A stretch of 64,000 nt of DNA from Apium graveolens (GCF_009905375.1 NC_133648.1:303816565-303880564); one strand, 5' to 3'. Positions 30,307 through 44,029 are shown, counted from the stretch's first letter. Notes: a model not told the origin generated them from the sequence alone. A program made the numbers and translations.

Positions 30307-32047
30307 TACAGGACCTAAGGGCAAAGAAGAAAAAGAAGATAATGAAGGTAGAGAGAACAAGGACAAGGAAATATGGGTTCTCTATTTTGATGGAGCATCA
30401 AAAATAAATTCGAGTGGAGCAGGGTTAGTTTTATAAAGGCCCGATGGATTCCAACTACAAATAATGAAGCCGAGTATAAAGCTCTGATAGATGTCCTTGG
30501 CCTAGAAGGGACATTGAGAGTTAAAAACTTGAAAGTTTATGGGGACACAAAACTTGTCATATCTCAGGTCAAGGGGGAGTTCGAAGCAAGAGACGAGACC
30601 ATGGTGAAGTACGTACATCTAGTGAGGGATGTGATGACGCAGTTCGACGAGTGTTATATTGAGCACATTCCAAGCGAAGAAAATGCTAAGGTAGATGCAC
30701 TATCTAAGTTTGCCTCATCGGAGATAGAGAAAAGTTCAGGGAGTGTGTACTTCCATATTTTGAAAACACGAAGCATTGATGTTAAGCTTGTAGCCCCTAT
30801 AAGGCTGGAAACATCATGAATAGATCCCATTAAGGCCCATATTCAAACTGGTTGGCTCCCAAATGATGTAACTGAAGCACGAAAGTTAGTCATACGAGCA
30901 CTGAGGTATTTCTTGATCGACGGAATTTTGTATAAAAGATCTTATGTGTTTCCTTATTTAAGATGTCTCAGGCCTGACGAGGCACGTATGGCTCTCGAAG
31001 AAGTACACGGAGGTATTTATGGGAAACACTTGAGGGGAAGGGCTCTGGCACACAAGATATCCCATTTAGGATTTTATTGGCCAGAAATGATGGCTGATGC
31101 CAAAGAATATGTGAAAAAGTTTGATCATTTTCAGAAATATGCACCAGTTGTTTGACAGCCCCCTGAGATGTTAACTTCCATCAACTCTCTGATTCCCTTT
31201 GCTATGTGGGGAATGGGTATACTTGGGACTTTTCCCATGGACACAACACAAAGGAAGTTTCTAATTATGGCTGTAGACTATTTTACTAAGTGGATTGATG
31301 TTAAACCTTTAGCTAAGATCACAACAAAGCAAGTTGTACTATTCCTATGGGAACACATCATGTGTATATACGGAATCCCTCGTATTCAAGTCACCGATAA
31401 TGGAACATAATTCAATAATGAAGTTTTCAGGAAATACTGTGAGGAAAATAAGATTGAGTTGCGGTTTACCTCCGTGGCTCATCCACAAGCCAATGGACAA
31501 GCGGAAGTGGCGAATCGCATTTTCTAGATGGACTGAAAAAGAGGGTTGAAAAATCCAGAAATAATTGGGTGGATGAAATACTTCCAATACTTTGGGCTTA
31601 CAAGACTACTTGTAGAGTAACTACCAGAGCAACTCCCTTCATGTTAGCATATGGGGCAGAGGCAGTCGTTCTTGTGGAAATATCGCACTCGTCTCCTAGG
31701 ATCCAAGCATACAATGCTGAAGAAAATGAGGAGGGGCAAAGGCTATCCCTGGATTTGATTGATGAAGTACGAGATGAGGCGCATGCAAAGATAGTGGAAC
31801 ATCAGAAAAAAGCTTCTTTCTACTACAACTTGAGGGTGAAAGAATGGTTCTTCAAACAAGGTGACTTGGTTCTAAGGAAGGTGGAAGCTTCTAGAGTAGG
31901 GAAAAGGGAAAACTCACCCCAAATTGGGAAGGACCATACAAGATCAAACGTGTTCAAGGAAGAGGATCCCACAAGTTGGAAACTATGGATGATTTTGAAG
32001 TCCAAAGGATTTGGCACGCTCAGAACCTGAAAGTCTATTATGTATAA
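30307..32047 (+). pseudogene. pol: Tat pol, second part: archaeal-type RNase H and integrase (broken)
   Basis: This continues the pol interrupted at 18966. A second RNase H at about 30365-30720 starts WVLYFDGAS and continues YGDTKLVISQVKGEFEARDE and ENAKVDALSKFAS. A second, archaeal-type RNase H is a known Tat-lineage feature. Integrase follows at about 30900-32047. In its zinc-binding segment both Cys residues are Phe (KKFDHFQK). The core reads MAVDYFTKWIDVKPL then VTDNGT, followed by ANGQAEV, and the C-terminal part EGQRLSLDLIDEVRDEAH. Several stops and frameshifts are present. It ends ..KVYYV at TAA 32045-32047. Confidence 0.88.
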
Positions 32048-32390
32048 GTCTGATGGAAGAGATGTTCACTTGTCAAAGTGGAAAATAGGTTGAAAATCAC
32101 CTTGAAGCTTTGCTTGCTTAGGATTTGTTGTTCTATAAGACTATTATTTCAAGTTTTAGTTTTACAAAATACTTATATAAGGGATGAATCCCAAGAGTTT
32201 ATGGAATTTATAAAGTTTCCGATATATGATAATAAGTTCCTACAACACACAAGGTTATAGTAAATAAACTAAGTGCATGAATTCAAATGAAAAGAGACAA
32301 TGTTCGATAAATAAAATAGTTATGAAGGTCCTCGACATAAATAAGAATTAATAAATATAAATAGATAAGTCGCGCAGGGCCAACAAAACT
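32048..32390 (+). other. Tat element 3' untranslated spacer
   Basis: Non-coding sequence between the end of pol and the antisense ORF. Nothing else is recognisable. Confidence 0.5.
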
Positions 32391-32576
32391 CTAGGGGGCA
32401 GCAGAATCCACATCATCTATATCTTCATCACTCCCGCTCTCCCTAGATGTCACGGCAGTGGCAGTGTCACCCGAAAAAGAGTTGACATCCTCCGCAGCAG
32501 GTCTAGAAGATGAATCTGGAGGGGGAAGGAGCTCATCCTGAGGGATATCATCCGAGACAACTACACGAGTACGGAA
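32391..32576 (-). pseudogene. C-terminal end of an antisense extra ORF of the Tat element
   Basis: The minus strand is open for 61 codons from the right edge of the Tat sequence to TAG at 32391-32393. The peptide is Ser/Asp/Glu/Pro-rich: DDIPQDELLPPPDSSSRP near its start and ESGSDEDIDDVDSAAP at its end. It has no stops and protein-like composition. Antisense extra ORFs between pol and the 3' LTR are known in the Tat lineage, which fits this position and strand. The N-terminal part is cut off by the LTR inserted at 32578. Confidence 0.6.
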
Positions 32577-32577
32577 C

Positions 32578-34109
32578 TGTTAGTGTTTGTGCCCTAAAGA
32601 AAACACTATTATCTTTATATTATGAAACATTTGGATTATTAATTATGATTCTATGGATTATTCTTTAATAATTTATTATATCTTTATTTTCTGGGATAAA
32701 GTAGTAAATTAATAAATGTCCTTGGAATATGATATGTAAATCTATATCTCTAAGTACGTGACTTAGAAATGAGATTATGAGAATAGTATTGATATTCCTA
32801 AAGGTCCCTAGTCAAGTATTATTGTTAAGGGACAATAATAAATTCGTTGAGACTAGTGTGTTTGTTGACTGATGATCACATCTCATTGATCATAGGTATG
32901 GTGATACTAAAGTCAACACACAGGCACATGTATTAAATACATGGTGCTGGATTGACCCGTTGTGAGATACTACATGTTTAAAGTATCATAAGTTAATCTC
33001 ACAGGGATAATGATGTATTGGTCCTTTGACCTGAAATCATTATATTTCTATACGAGAATTAATATACTTTGATACTATTGAAAGTTATCCTTGACCGGGT
33101 AATAATAAAAGTATTATGAATCGTATGAGAAATATGAATGATCTAGATGGGATTTAGCCCTCCTGTATTAAAGGAGTGATATTATTGGCCTCTTGATTGA
33201 GTAAGACTATAAAATGCATGACCGTGCTCAAATACTGATTTTTTTAATAGTTTACTCATTGATCAAGGAAAGAAGGATTAAACATTAACAGAGGATGACA
33301 CAATGCATGCCTCGAGTTTGATCTATAATATAAGGCTAAAGGGATTATATTACATTGTACATTATTCACGAAAGGTTTAATTGAATCACCAATTATTATT
33401 ATTACTTGGGGAGCAATGATGTATTACTAGATGTCACTCATTGTTTATAATTTTATTATTAGAAAATAAAATTATTGCCAACGTAATAATAACCTAAAGG
33501 GCCACACACAAAGAACGTTTAAAACGGAGTGTTATTTAAATTGTGAATTTAAATATTTTATTATTATTAAATCAAATTTAATTATTAAATCAATTAAGTC
33601 AGACTTAATTAATTGTATATATATCAGAATTTGAATTTAATAATAATATAAACCCAAAATCAGAATGGGTCCTTTTAGAAGCCCATTAAGATTAGGATTA
33701 GGCCCAAATCCTCTCTCCCTTATATATATATATTAAGATGTATATTTTTAGAAAAAGAAGTTACATCATTTTTTAGAAAAACTCTAGCAGCTCTACATCA
33801 TAGAGAGGCTAGAGAGAAAGAGAGAGAGAGAGAGGAAGAGGCAACCAACTCGGCTAGTACCGGTTCCGGTGATCGTTGGACGATCAGATGTTCGTGTGGA
33901 TACCTTGGAGAGCAGATCTTCAAAAGGAGTGTTGTTGTGTTGGTTCATCAAGATCATAATGTTCATTACATTCAGAAGGAAAGCTTTATTAAGGTAAACA
34001 TCTAATCTCCGAATTAAATGTCTTGTTTCGCATGGATCCTGCGTTTGGAGTTTCGTTTTTCATATTTATTTTTTATTTTTCCGCTGTGTTTGTGCCACGA
34101 ATCCCAACA
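32578..34109 (+). repeat. 5' LTR of an LTR element of unassigned lineage
   Basis: TGTTAGTGTTTGTGCC..CGAATCCCAACA, 1,532 bp, followed by a primer site. It contains a TATATATA run (33722-33734), AG-rich simple sequence (33806-33830) and no coding frame. The left flank GGAAC (32573-32577) would be one copy of the target duplication. The other end lies outside the window. Confidence 0.8.
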
Positions 34110-34110
34110 A

Positions 34111-34123
34111 TGGCATCAGAGCT
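34111..34123 (+). other. Primer-binding site of the unassigned LTR element
   Basis: TGGCATCAGAGCT is one base different from the tRNA-iMet site TGGTATCAGAGC and begins one base after the LTR end. Confidence 0.75.
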
Positions 34124-35548
34124 ACTTGCGAAACATTTTAATTCGGTAGTATGTTTACAATTTTGATATAAGTAAGCATGTATATAATTTTTGGTGCGTG
34201 TATATGCCTGTATATATTATTTTGAATTTATTTATATTTGATATTCATTATGTATTTTATAATCATGTGATGGTTGTATGTATCGCTGTGTGAGTATATA
34301 TGATATACTTTGTTTTTATTATTGAGATTGTATACGATGTGATTTCTGAAAAAAAAACTAAACAGATTTGGTGAAATCTGTGTCCACTGTCCGACTTTTA
34401 CAAATGATATTTGTTTTTCGACTGGACTCGGGTCACTGAGCAAGACTAAAAAAGTCAGGTTCGCGTCTGTAAGCCATTGGATGTCTTTATGGGCCTCTAA
34501 ACAGCGATTTTTGGTTTTTAAAAAGCTGATTTTTATTTTCTGAATTTTGGTAAATATGTTGTGTTTGATTATATAGTCTGAACTATGATATGTGATACCA
34601 TGTTAAGATTATAAGTGTTTTGTTATGTGTCATGTGATATCATGGTGTATGATTATGGCCTTAAGACTCTCTAGTTAATGGTTTTTTATTTATGGTTTTG
34701 GTTTTTATAAATACGACTTGCATGTCGTTTATTCTTTGTAATTCGTTTATCTCGAATGTAACTCGAGTTATTCTTATAATTGTATTAGAATAAATTTTTT
34801 GTTCTATATAATTATTAATGGAGACTAGCAAGGAAGAAGGTGGTCCAAAAGAGAAGGAGCAACTATAGAAGAAAGAAGAAAGGAGACTTGTAATTGTATT
34901 TATATTATTCACCATAGATTGACCTTGATCCTTTCATTAGCTTGAAAGGAACACATAGGATAAAGGCCATAACCAAGCACGTTTACATACCGCACTTTAC
35001 ATATTGATGTATGAATGTATGTATAGAATAGCTAATGATGCATGCTTTTATTAGATTAATCATGCATGAATGAATGTATTAGATACGTCACCCATGCCAT
35101 GCCTGCTAAATAAGATAAAATTTATAATGACTCAAGATTTTAAAATTTACAAACAATTATGAGATTCTCGTGTTTATGAAACACAGAATTAAATATAAAT
35201 CTTCTTTATTTCCGACATGGGGCGATTTTGTCAATAACGGGTTCATTGAACTTGTAAGCCTGTGGGTTTTAAGAGAGACCGATGTGACTCCTCCACTACC
35301 TGGAAATCAAACCATTGACGAGTATTGATTTGAAGTATTTTATTCAAGGAAAAATTGGAAATCTCTTTATGATGGGATCATGATCTTTATATTACTAACA
35401 AAACCTTAATGTTTATATTATGTTGTTTAGATGCCTTCCAATATGTCCAACGCGTTAACCCCTAGATCGATAAGGAGTGGGTTCGCCAGAGCGAAGTACT
35501 CCCATCTAATCATGGGATGGCGTGTTGAAGTATATGATACTTTTTAGA
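34124..35548 (+). mobile_element. Non-coding leader of the unassigned LTR element, truncated
   Basis: 1.4 kb without recognisable gag or pol. An ATG at about 34819 opens a short Lys/Glu-rich frame (METSKEEGGPKEKEQL) that stops at once. The long non-coding stretch after the PBS suggests a LARD-type non-autonomous element, or a long leader whose genes lie beyond the insertion at 35549. Confidence 0.55.
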
Positions 35549-38101
35549 TGTGACGCCCTCCAAACCCGGGTCAGAAGTTTGGGGTTCACAACACATACAC
35601 ACTAAATGTATAAATACCTGCTTAGGAAAGTAATATATACAAAGAGCCTTATTACCATAACCATGGATCGCAATAGGTTAAAGTATGAAAATAAGCCACA
35701 AACTTAACTTTTATTATATCGTACCAAATCCCAACTAGTTCCACTTAAAACTGATAATGTCATATTCTTACAATCTTACATACCGCATCAACAATATAAA
35801 GTTCCTGCTAACTCGGCCCATCATATCCTGGAATCCTAGCTCGCACACTGGACTGGGAATCCTCGTTACCGACAATTTCCTTTTCAACTGTAAAATAACA
35901 TAACAGATTTGCAAGAGTGAGCTAACTAGCTCAGCAAGTCATAATAGCAATAACTGAGGTTCAACAATGATCAGTTGAAATGATTCATAAGAATCAAGTT
36001 TCAAGATAAGCAATGAATAGAATTGGATATTCTTTTTATTTTTAAAAACCAAGGTTAGGTGACTAATCAGTCACGCACTAACCTCGAGCAAGGCTCCTAA
36101 CTTTGCTCTATATACTGGATCCAAGGCACGTATTGGCCTAATATGACCACGAATCTGATCTGACCATGAATCTGGTCCACAATTATAAAACCATCCAATT
36201 CCAAAACAATTCAATAGGATAACCATTGCAATTCAATAAAACAGAATCATAATTAACATTAATAAAACATTTATCTCAGAGCATAAAATACTTCACAGGT
36301 ATCACCAGGGTGTATCAAGGTGTAAGTATGAAGAACGGCTTCAAGCCTGATGAAGAATCAAGTATCTGAAGAACAATGGTTCAATGATAATACAGGGTAT
36401 TGATCTTGGATGTGATAGGGTGTATAAGTTTCTGTATGCTCAAGAAATTTTGTTGAAATACTTGGTTTATGGTGTGTATATATTTGCAGAGTAGTATTGT
36501 ATTAGTATGGTTTAATATCTGGGAAATCAACTGTTGGTGGTTTACAAGAAATAAAGCTTACAACTCAAGTTCAATGATATGATCAGGGTTCAAGGTTGAA
36601 TAGTTTAAGCACTTGCAATGTAAAATAAGATTTATTTTGAATACTAGCAACATTTTATGAGAAAGTTCAGAAATATTTGCAATATATCTCGAAGAAAGGT
36701 TCAGAAGGACTTTCCTTATCATAGATGATTTCCAACTTTACTTGTACTCATCTAACAATTCTACTCATCAATCATTTTCCTTCTTTTTCTATGCCTTGTT
36801 TCTATTTGTCAATCACTTGCCTTCTCTTTCTACGCTTTAATTCTATTTATGGATCACTGACTTTCTCTTTCTATGCCTCGCTTACTCTTTTAGGCATCAC
36901 AAGTATCTATTAATACTCAATCTCATATCATTCTAATTATTACATAGACGTCATAAGCTCCTATCTACCCATCGTTTTACCCAAATCCGGTTTACGGATT
37001 GAAAGTTACAGCAAAAACCGTCAAACAAAAACCACATAGGCATATAACACATCAATCAGATAGCACATATCACATAGCACATAACACACAAGATATTCGG
37101 TCAAAATAATTTTTCAAAGAAGATTCGGGGTAAAACTGATTTTCCAGGTATTTAATACGATTTTTTTGAACATTTTTCGAAATTAAAATGGACCTCAAAA
37201 TCATTTTATAATTAAATAACAGGGTTCGAACACCCGAACCTGACTTTAAAATAGTTTTATAATAATTATCGAGCCTTGAAATTAATTTAAATAATATTCT
37301 AAAGCTCGAAACTATTTTCCGAAATTTTTTAAATCAAAATAAATAATTAAATCTAATTAAATAATTAATTAAAATCAATTAATAACTAATTAAATTAATT
37401 AATCAATTAATATTTATATTAATTGACTAATTAAATAATTCATTATCAACTGAAATTAATTAAGTTATTAATTAAGATTTATTTTTGAATTAAAAATAAT
37501 TTTCAGAATTAAAATTATTGAATTTTAAAATGATTTCCAAAAATAATTATAAAAAGAAAATACAATTTTTGAAAATATATAAAACAGAAATCTAATTTTT
37601 GTTAACTTTTAAAACAGCAGGGACTGATTTGCAAGTTTTCACAAACTTCAGGGGCCAAGTGGTAAATTAACCACCTTCCCCGACAATCGTCGACGGTCGC
37701 CATTAACGGCCACCCTGAGCTTTTCCGGCAAAATAGAAATCACCCAGAAATGCATCAAAATATCAAGGTTTTCTCTCCTTGTTTCCAGAAACACAATCAT
37801 ACCGACCAATTCCATATTTGATCTCTGGGTAAGCCGTAAAAATGATTTAAGCTTTTCCGGTGACCTCCCTGTCGTTTTCCGGCGAGGTCGATACCGTAAT
37901 CGTCTGTTAACCTACTATACACCAATTGAATGGTCTTTGGACGATCTACAGTTTGGTGTAATCAATTTCAACCAATAACCCCTAACAAAGAAACGCCTAA
38001 TTTTCAATTAAGAACATTCAAACATATAAATCCTAATTTCAATTACCAGAATTAAACATCCTTTTCTCTATGTTATTGAACTCTATTTTTGACATATAAT
38101 A

Positions 38102-38710
38102 TGTTAGGTCACACACACTGTAGAAGGGGGTTGAATACAGTGTTTACTACAATCAAATCGAATATAAGAACTCAAGTAACAGAACACAGATTTTATTCAA
38201 CACAATAAACTCTGTTACAAAGAATTGTCCTCTCTCAGTGATGAACAAATTATCACGAGAGCTGCTAGGGTTACAATGAATAATAATTTCGATTAAGATA
38301 ACGCATATAGTGTAAACCATATGTCTGTGTTTATATACTACACAGTTACAAGATAATCTTCTAATTGATATCGAATATAATTCTGCTTCCTAATATATAT
38401 CAATCAGTTATCTTTTCTTCCAAGTATTCTATTCTTTATAGAATTCTTCTTCTTCATGCATATCTCTTCTTGTTTCAGTCTCGATCTTCTTTCCTTTCAA
38501 TCAGCCGCCTTCCTTATCTGAAAGTCTCCTTAAGTCCCGATATTATTTCCTGATGAATATCTCCTGATAACTTAAGTTCTGACAACTTAAGTTCTAATAT
38601 CTTAAGTCCCGACTTCAGTATAAGTACTGATTTCCAGTTAAGTACTAATTTGTCCTGTTAAGTAAGATCTGAAAACTAAACACAAATCATATTAAACATG
38701 ACATCACAAA
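38102..38710 (-). repeat. 3' LTR of the copia element, inner end deleted
   Basis: It matches the 5' LTR (44041-44662) up to ACATCACAAA. It lacks the terminal bases that would read TGTTAGATATA on the minus strand. The polypurine tract and the end of RNase H are missing too. Confidence 0.85.
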
Positions 38711-41647
38711 ATCTGCATCCTGCAAAATCTGCATCCTGCAAAATCTGCACCTGAGTAACCTATTAGATTAAAGTCTGATTCTCTAGGATACCATAATCCT
38801 AGATCAGCTGTACCCTTAAGGTACTTGAAAATTCTTTTTACAGCTGTTAAGTGAGGTTCTCTTGGATCTGCTTGAAACCTTGCACAAAGACAGGTAGCAT
38901 ACATGATATCAGGTCTACTTGCAGTTAGATAGAGTAGTGAGCCAATCATACCTCTGTAATCAGTAATATCTACTGATGTACCAGTATTCTTATCCAATTT
39001 TGTGGCAGTGGCCATAGGAGTAGATGCACTTGAACACTCTTGTATTCCAAACTTCTTTAACAAATTACTGGTGTACTTAGATTGACAAATAAAAGTTCCT
39101 TCTTCATTCTGCTTGACTTGAAGGCCCATAAAATAGCTAAGTTCTCCCATCATACTCATTTGATATCTTGACTGCATCGGCCTGGCAAACTTCTTACAAA
39201 GTCTGTCATTTGTATAACCAAAAATGATATCATCAACATATATCTGCACCAAAAGTAAGTCCTTTCCATGGTTAAGATAGAATAAGGTTTTGTTAATAGT
39301 CCCTCTGTTAAATCCACTTTCCAGAAGAAACTGAGCTAATGTCTCATACCATGCTCTTGAAGCTTGCTTAAGGCCATAAAGTGCTTTATCAAGTCTGTAG
39401 ACATGATGAGGAAATTTTGAATCTACAAAACCTGGAGGTTGTTCAACATATACTTCTTCTTCTAATTCTCTATTAAGAAAAGCACTTTTTACATCCATTT
39501 AAAAGACTGTAAACTTTTTGTGAGCAGCATAAGCCAAAAATATCCTTATGGCTTCCAATCTAGCAACTGGTGCAAATGTTTCATCATAATCAATTCCCTC
39601 CTGTTGAGAGTATCCTTTTGCAACCAGCCTTGATTTATTCCTTGTAATTATGCCATCACTATCAGTTTTGTTTCTGAACACCCACTTTGTACCAACAACA
39701 GATCTGTTCTTTGGTCTAGGCACCAAGGTCCAGACTTTATTTCTTTCAAATTCATTTAACTCTTCCTGCATTGCTTGCACCCAATCAACATCTTGAAGAG
39801 CTTCTTCCACTTTCTTTGGTTCAGTCTGAGAAAGAAAAGAGTGATAGAGATATTCATTTGATGTTGCTGTTCTAGTTCTAATACCTGCTTCAGGATTTCC
39901 AATAATTAAGTCAGGTGTATGTGCTTTAGTCCACTTCCTTGCAGATGGAAGGTTATCCCTAGAACTGGATGCTCCCCCATGATCCATGCTGTCTTCATCA
40001 ACATTTTCTGATGCTCCCCCTGAAATTATGCTCTCTGAGTTGGATCCTTCAGAATTTGAGTTTCCAGAATTATCAGTATTTGAGTTTCCAGAATTATCAG
40101 AACTTGGCCCATCAGAACTTGATGAATCAGAACTTGAAGAGCCTGTTCTAGATTCTGATGCTTCTTGAGATGTGGTTATATCTTCAACATGCTCCCCCCG
40201 CACAGGTGCATTTTCCTTTGGCGTAGTTACCACAGTTTCAATAATATCAGAGTTTAACCCATCAGAGTTTGCAGTATCAGGATTTAGACTGTCAGGATTT
40301 ACAGAATCAGAATTTAAAACTTCATTCTCAAATCTCAGCTGATCATGATCATTGAAATCTTCAAGTCCAGTAATCTTCTTATCATCAAAAGAGACATTGA
40401 TAGATTCCATGACAAGCCTTGTTCTTAAATTGTAGACTCCGAAGGCTTTTGTGGAAAGTGGATATCCAACAAAAATTCCTTCATCAGCTTTTAGATAGTT
40501 GTTCAGGATGAGTCTTAAGAACAAAACACTTGTATCCAAATACATGAAAATACTTCAGATTTGGCTTCTTTTTCTTCACCATCTCATATGGTGTCTTTAC
40601 ATGCTTGTTGATAAGTGTTGCATTCTGATTAAAATAAGCAGTCTGCACAACTTCAGCCTAAAAGTGGGTTGGTTACTTTGCTTCATCAAGCAAAGTTCGT
40701 GCAGCTTCAATAAGAGTTCTATTCTTTCTTTCAATAACTCCATTTTGCTGTGGAGTTCCAGGAGCAGAAAATTCCTGCTTAATTCCATGGTCTTTGCAGA
40801 ACTCTTCCATAATCAAATTCTTGAACTCAGTGCGATTATCACTTCTTATGATTTTCACAGAGTCTTTGACCAATTTATCCAGTTGTTTGACATGATCAAT
40901 CAAGATAGATGCAGTTTCACTTTTTATGTGCAAGAAATACACCCATGTGTATCTGGTGAACTCATCCACTATGACCATAACATATTTCTTCTTTGCAATA
41001 GACATGACATTCACTGGACTAAATAGATTAACATGTAGTAGGTGATAAGGCTCAAGAATTGAAGATTCAGTCTTGCTCTTGAATGAAAATTTTCTTTGTT
41101 TTGCCTTTTGACAGGAATCACAAAGGCCATCAGGAGCAAATACTGATTTTGGAAATCCTCTCACAAGATCTTTCTTGACTAGTTCATTTATATTGTTGAA
41201 ATTTAAATGAGAGAGTTTCATGTGCCAATTCCAGCTTTCTTCAATTGATGCTCTACTTAACAGACAGATTGCAGAACCATCAGTACTTGTTGAAAGCTTG
41301 GCTTCATAAATGTTACCATGCATGTATCTTTTCAGAACAACTTTGCCTGTAGATTTGCTTACAACTTCACAGTGTTCTTCAAAGAAATCCACATAATAAC
41401 CTCTGTCACAGATTTGACTAACACTCAGCAAATTGTGTTGAAGTCCTGAGACTAGAGCTACTTTTTCAATGATGACATTCCCAAGATTGATATTGCCATA
41501 TCCCAGAGTTTTTCCTATATTGCCATCTCCAGAAGAAACACCTGGGCCAGCTTTCTCCACAAAGACTGATAGCAGGGCTTTATTTCCAGTCATATGTCCT
41601 GAACATCCACTGTCCAGAACTAGGATGTTTTTGCTGTTGCCCTGCAA
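38704..41647 (-). pseudogene. pol: copia pol: protease, integrase, RT, partial RNase H
   Basis: Reading down from 41647: protease LDSGCSGHMTGNKALLSVF; pre-integrase WHMKLSHLNFNNINELVKK and CDSCQKAKQRKF; integrase core to IERKNRTLIEAARTLL; then RT from [22 protein letters not shown] continues in [35 protein letters not shown] and the YVDDI active site. RNase H breaks off after YSGADFAGC. Defects are TAA and TAG stops near 40672-40656, a frameshift near 40550 and one in-frame TAA at 39499-39501 (CAA to TAA before MDVKSAF). RT is otherwise well preserved. Confidence 0.92.
38708..38753. repeat. 16-bp tandem repeat at the copia deletion junction
   Basis: AAAATCTGCATCCTGC occurs at 38708-38723 and 38724-38739, then partially at 38740-38753. 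It is an amplified copy of the RNase H codons for G-A-D-F-A-G at the point where RNase H joins the LTR. Confidence 0.85.
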
Positions 41648-41659
41648 TCACAAAGACCA

Positions 41660-43987
41660 CTAATGATTAGTTTTAAGGACCCAGACTTGCTTGGATCCTT
41701 TGGCCTTATTAAGTTTGTTAACATTTGCAACGGATTTAACATCAGAGTTTATGTTAACAATTTTCTTATCAGAATTTACAGTATCAGACTTTGCATCAGA
41801 ACTTACACTAGAAGGAATAATGCTAACTTTCTTTAAAGAAGGTTTTATTTGATAATAATCATAGTACAAACTATGATATTCCTTACAAGTATAAATGGAA
41901 TGCCATAAACTACCACAATGAAAACAAGGATTTTGTGGCCTATATCTAACAGACTAACTCTTAACTCCTGATTTTGAAGGTAAGAAGTTTATGTTCTTAT
42001 TCTTCCTGCAAAAAGAAGCCAGATGGTTAGAATTTCCACAGTTATAACATTTCTTTCTAGGAGCATTAGGAACAGGCTTATAATCATTGCTTTTATTCAC
42101 ACCTTCCTTTCCATTCCTATTTTTCCTAGGTGGCTTTACCTTGTTTACATATTTAACATCTTTCAGCTTATGCTTACGCTGCTTCTTTTTCATTAATCCT
42201 ATGTTAACTTCAGTTGGCTTATCCTGTTTTGGTTTGTCAGAAGTTAGTTTCTCTTCAACTTCTGATTTATCAATATCAGACTTTACAGCTACAAACTTAA
42301 CAGGATTTACCTTTGGTTTTTGTTTAGCAACTATAGGCTCAATTTCTACAGTTCCTTTATTATTCTTATCATCTCCATAACCTAAGCCCTCTTTCCAATT
42401 TCCACTACTTAACAAATTCTGAGTTGTTCTGCAGAGTTAGTCCAAGTCCTGATAATTTCTCTTTCCTTTTCTAACTCAGTTTTTAGAGATTCATTCATTT
42501 TAAGCACTTCATCTCTAACATAGAAGGCATCATCTCTATCTTTCTGAGTTTGATAGAACATAACTAACTCTTTTTCTAAATAATCATTCCTTTTTTTATA
42601 AGCAAGATTTTTAGAAGTTAATCTTTCACATGTTAAAGTTTGATCTCTATAACTAATGAACATGGTTTTAAGATATCTTCTCAACTCAGTAATATCATCA
42701 GTATGAAAAACATAAGTTGTGTTAGGTACCTTTAACTCAGCAGCTTCAGAACTGCTATCAGCATTTGCCATCAAGGTATAGTTCACCTCACTTTCAGAAT
42801 CTGAAATGTCTGTCCAGCTTTTCTTCTTTGTGACAAGTGTCTTGCCTTTGTCACTCTTCACTTTCTTGCAATCAGGAGATATGTGGCCTTTCTCACCACA
42901 ATTGTAGCATTTGACATTTGAGTAATCTCCTCTGTCAGACTTCCCTCCTTTGCCTTCAGATTTTCTGAAACATTTCTTATCAGAACTTGCACCTTTTCTG
43001 GAAAACTTCTTTCCCCTTCTGAATTTCCTGTATGCAATCTTTGTGATACCTTTCACCATAAGAGCACACAACTTCATCATCTCTTCATCAGGGTCCATCT
43101 CAGATAGACTTTCAGTATCTTAATCCTCATCACTATCAGGACTTGATGACTCAGTATCAGAATTTGTGAAGAGAGCCTTTCCTTTGCCTTTCTTTGAGAC
43201 AACCACTTTTTGGGATTCCTCCTCAGCCTTAAGAGCAACTGTTCTTGATTTTCTCCCATGCCTCTTGCTTCTTTTATCCATCTCAAGTTCATGAGTCTTG
43301 AGCATACCATAAATTTCATCAAGAGCAGTTTCATCAAGAACATAATTGTCTCTTATAGTTGTGGCCTTCAAATCCCAACTTTCAGGAAGAGCTAAAAGGA
43401 ATTTAAAATTAGTATCTTCAAGATTATATTCCTTATCTACCAGTGACAGATCGTTCAAGAGTTTGAAAAAATCTGTCATATAATCCAGTTAATGACTCAT
43501 CAGGTTTTGAGTCAAAATGCTCATACTCTTGAGTGAGTATAGTCCTCCTATTCTTCTTAATTGAATCAGTTCCCTAACATCTTATCTTCAAGGCATCCCA
43601 TATCTGCTTTGCAGTCTTGCAGTTGATTACCCTGTTTGACATGACATTATCAATGGTACTGTGCAACAAATGTCTTACCTTTGCATCCTTTGCAATAGAT
43701 GAGATATCTTTAGCTGTATATTCACTTTTCTCCTTTGGTACAGTCTGTGCTGGCTGATCTGCAACTACAACAGAGAGCTTGGTTGGCTTATATGGTCCTT
43801 CATTGATTCTGTCAAGGTATTCTGGATCTGTAGCTTCCAGAAACATAGACATCCTCACCTTCCATATGGGATACTCAGAAGGTTTCAGTATGGGAACCCT
43901 AATAGTCTCATATTGATTATGGATTTGAGTTTTTGGAGTTTCTTCAGTCTTGGTGGGCTTGGTTGGAGTTTGTGCTTCTTTAGACAT
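41660..43987 (-). pseudogene. gag: copia gag with coiled coil and CCHC knuckles
   Basis: Start ATG 43987 (MSKEAQTPTKPTKTEETPKT). The capsid region ILKPSEYPIWKVRMSMFL..CKTAKQIWDALK (43987-43574) shifts frame into LLNDLSLVDKEYNLED (43479-43120). It then continues in 43098-42409 with the knuckle CYNCGEKGHISPDC and a coiled-coil stretch (LEKELVMFYQTQKDRDDA onward). A second knuckle CYNCGNSNHLASFC lies near 42040. Two frameshifts and several stops break it. The tail runs through Ser/Asn/Lys-rich spacer to about 41660. Confidence 0.88.
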
Positions 43988-44029
43988 GATTGTTTTTGGA
44001 TCTTTACTATATGTATGTTAATAGATCGA

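Noticed and set aside
40499..41026. 175-codon plus-strand open frame
   Set aside because: It is a shadow of the copia integrase on the minus strand.
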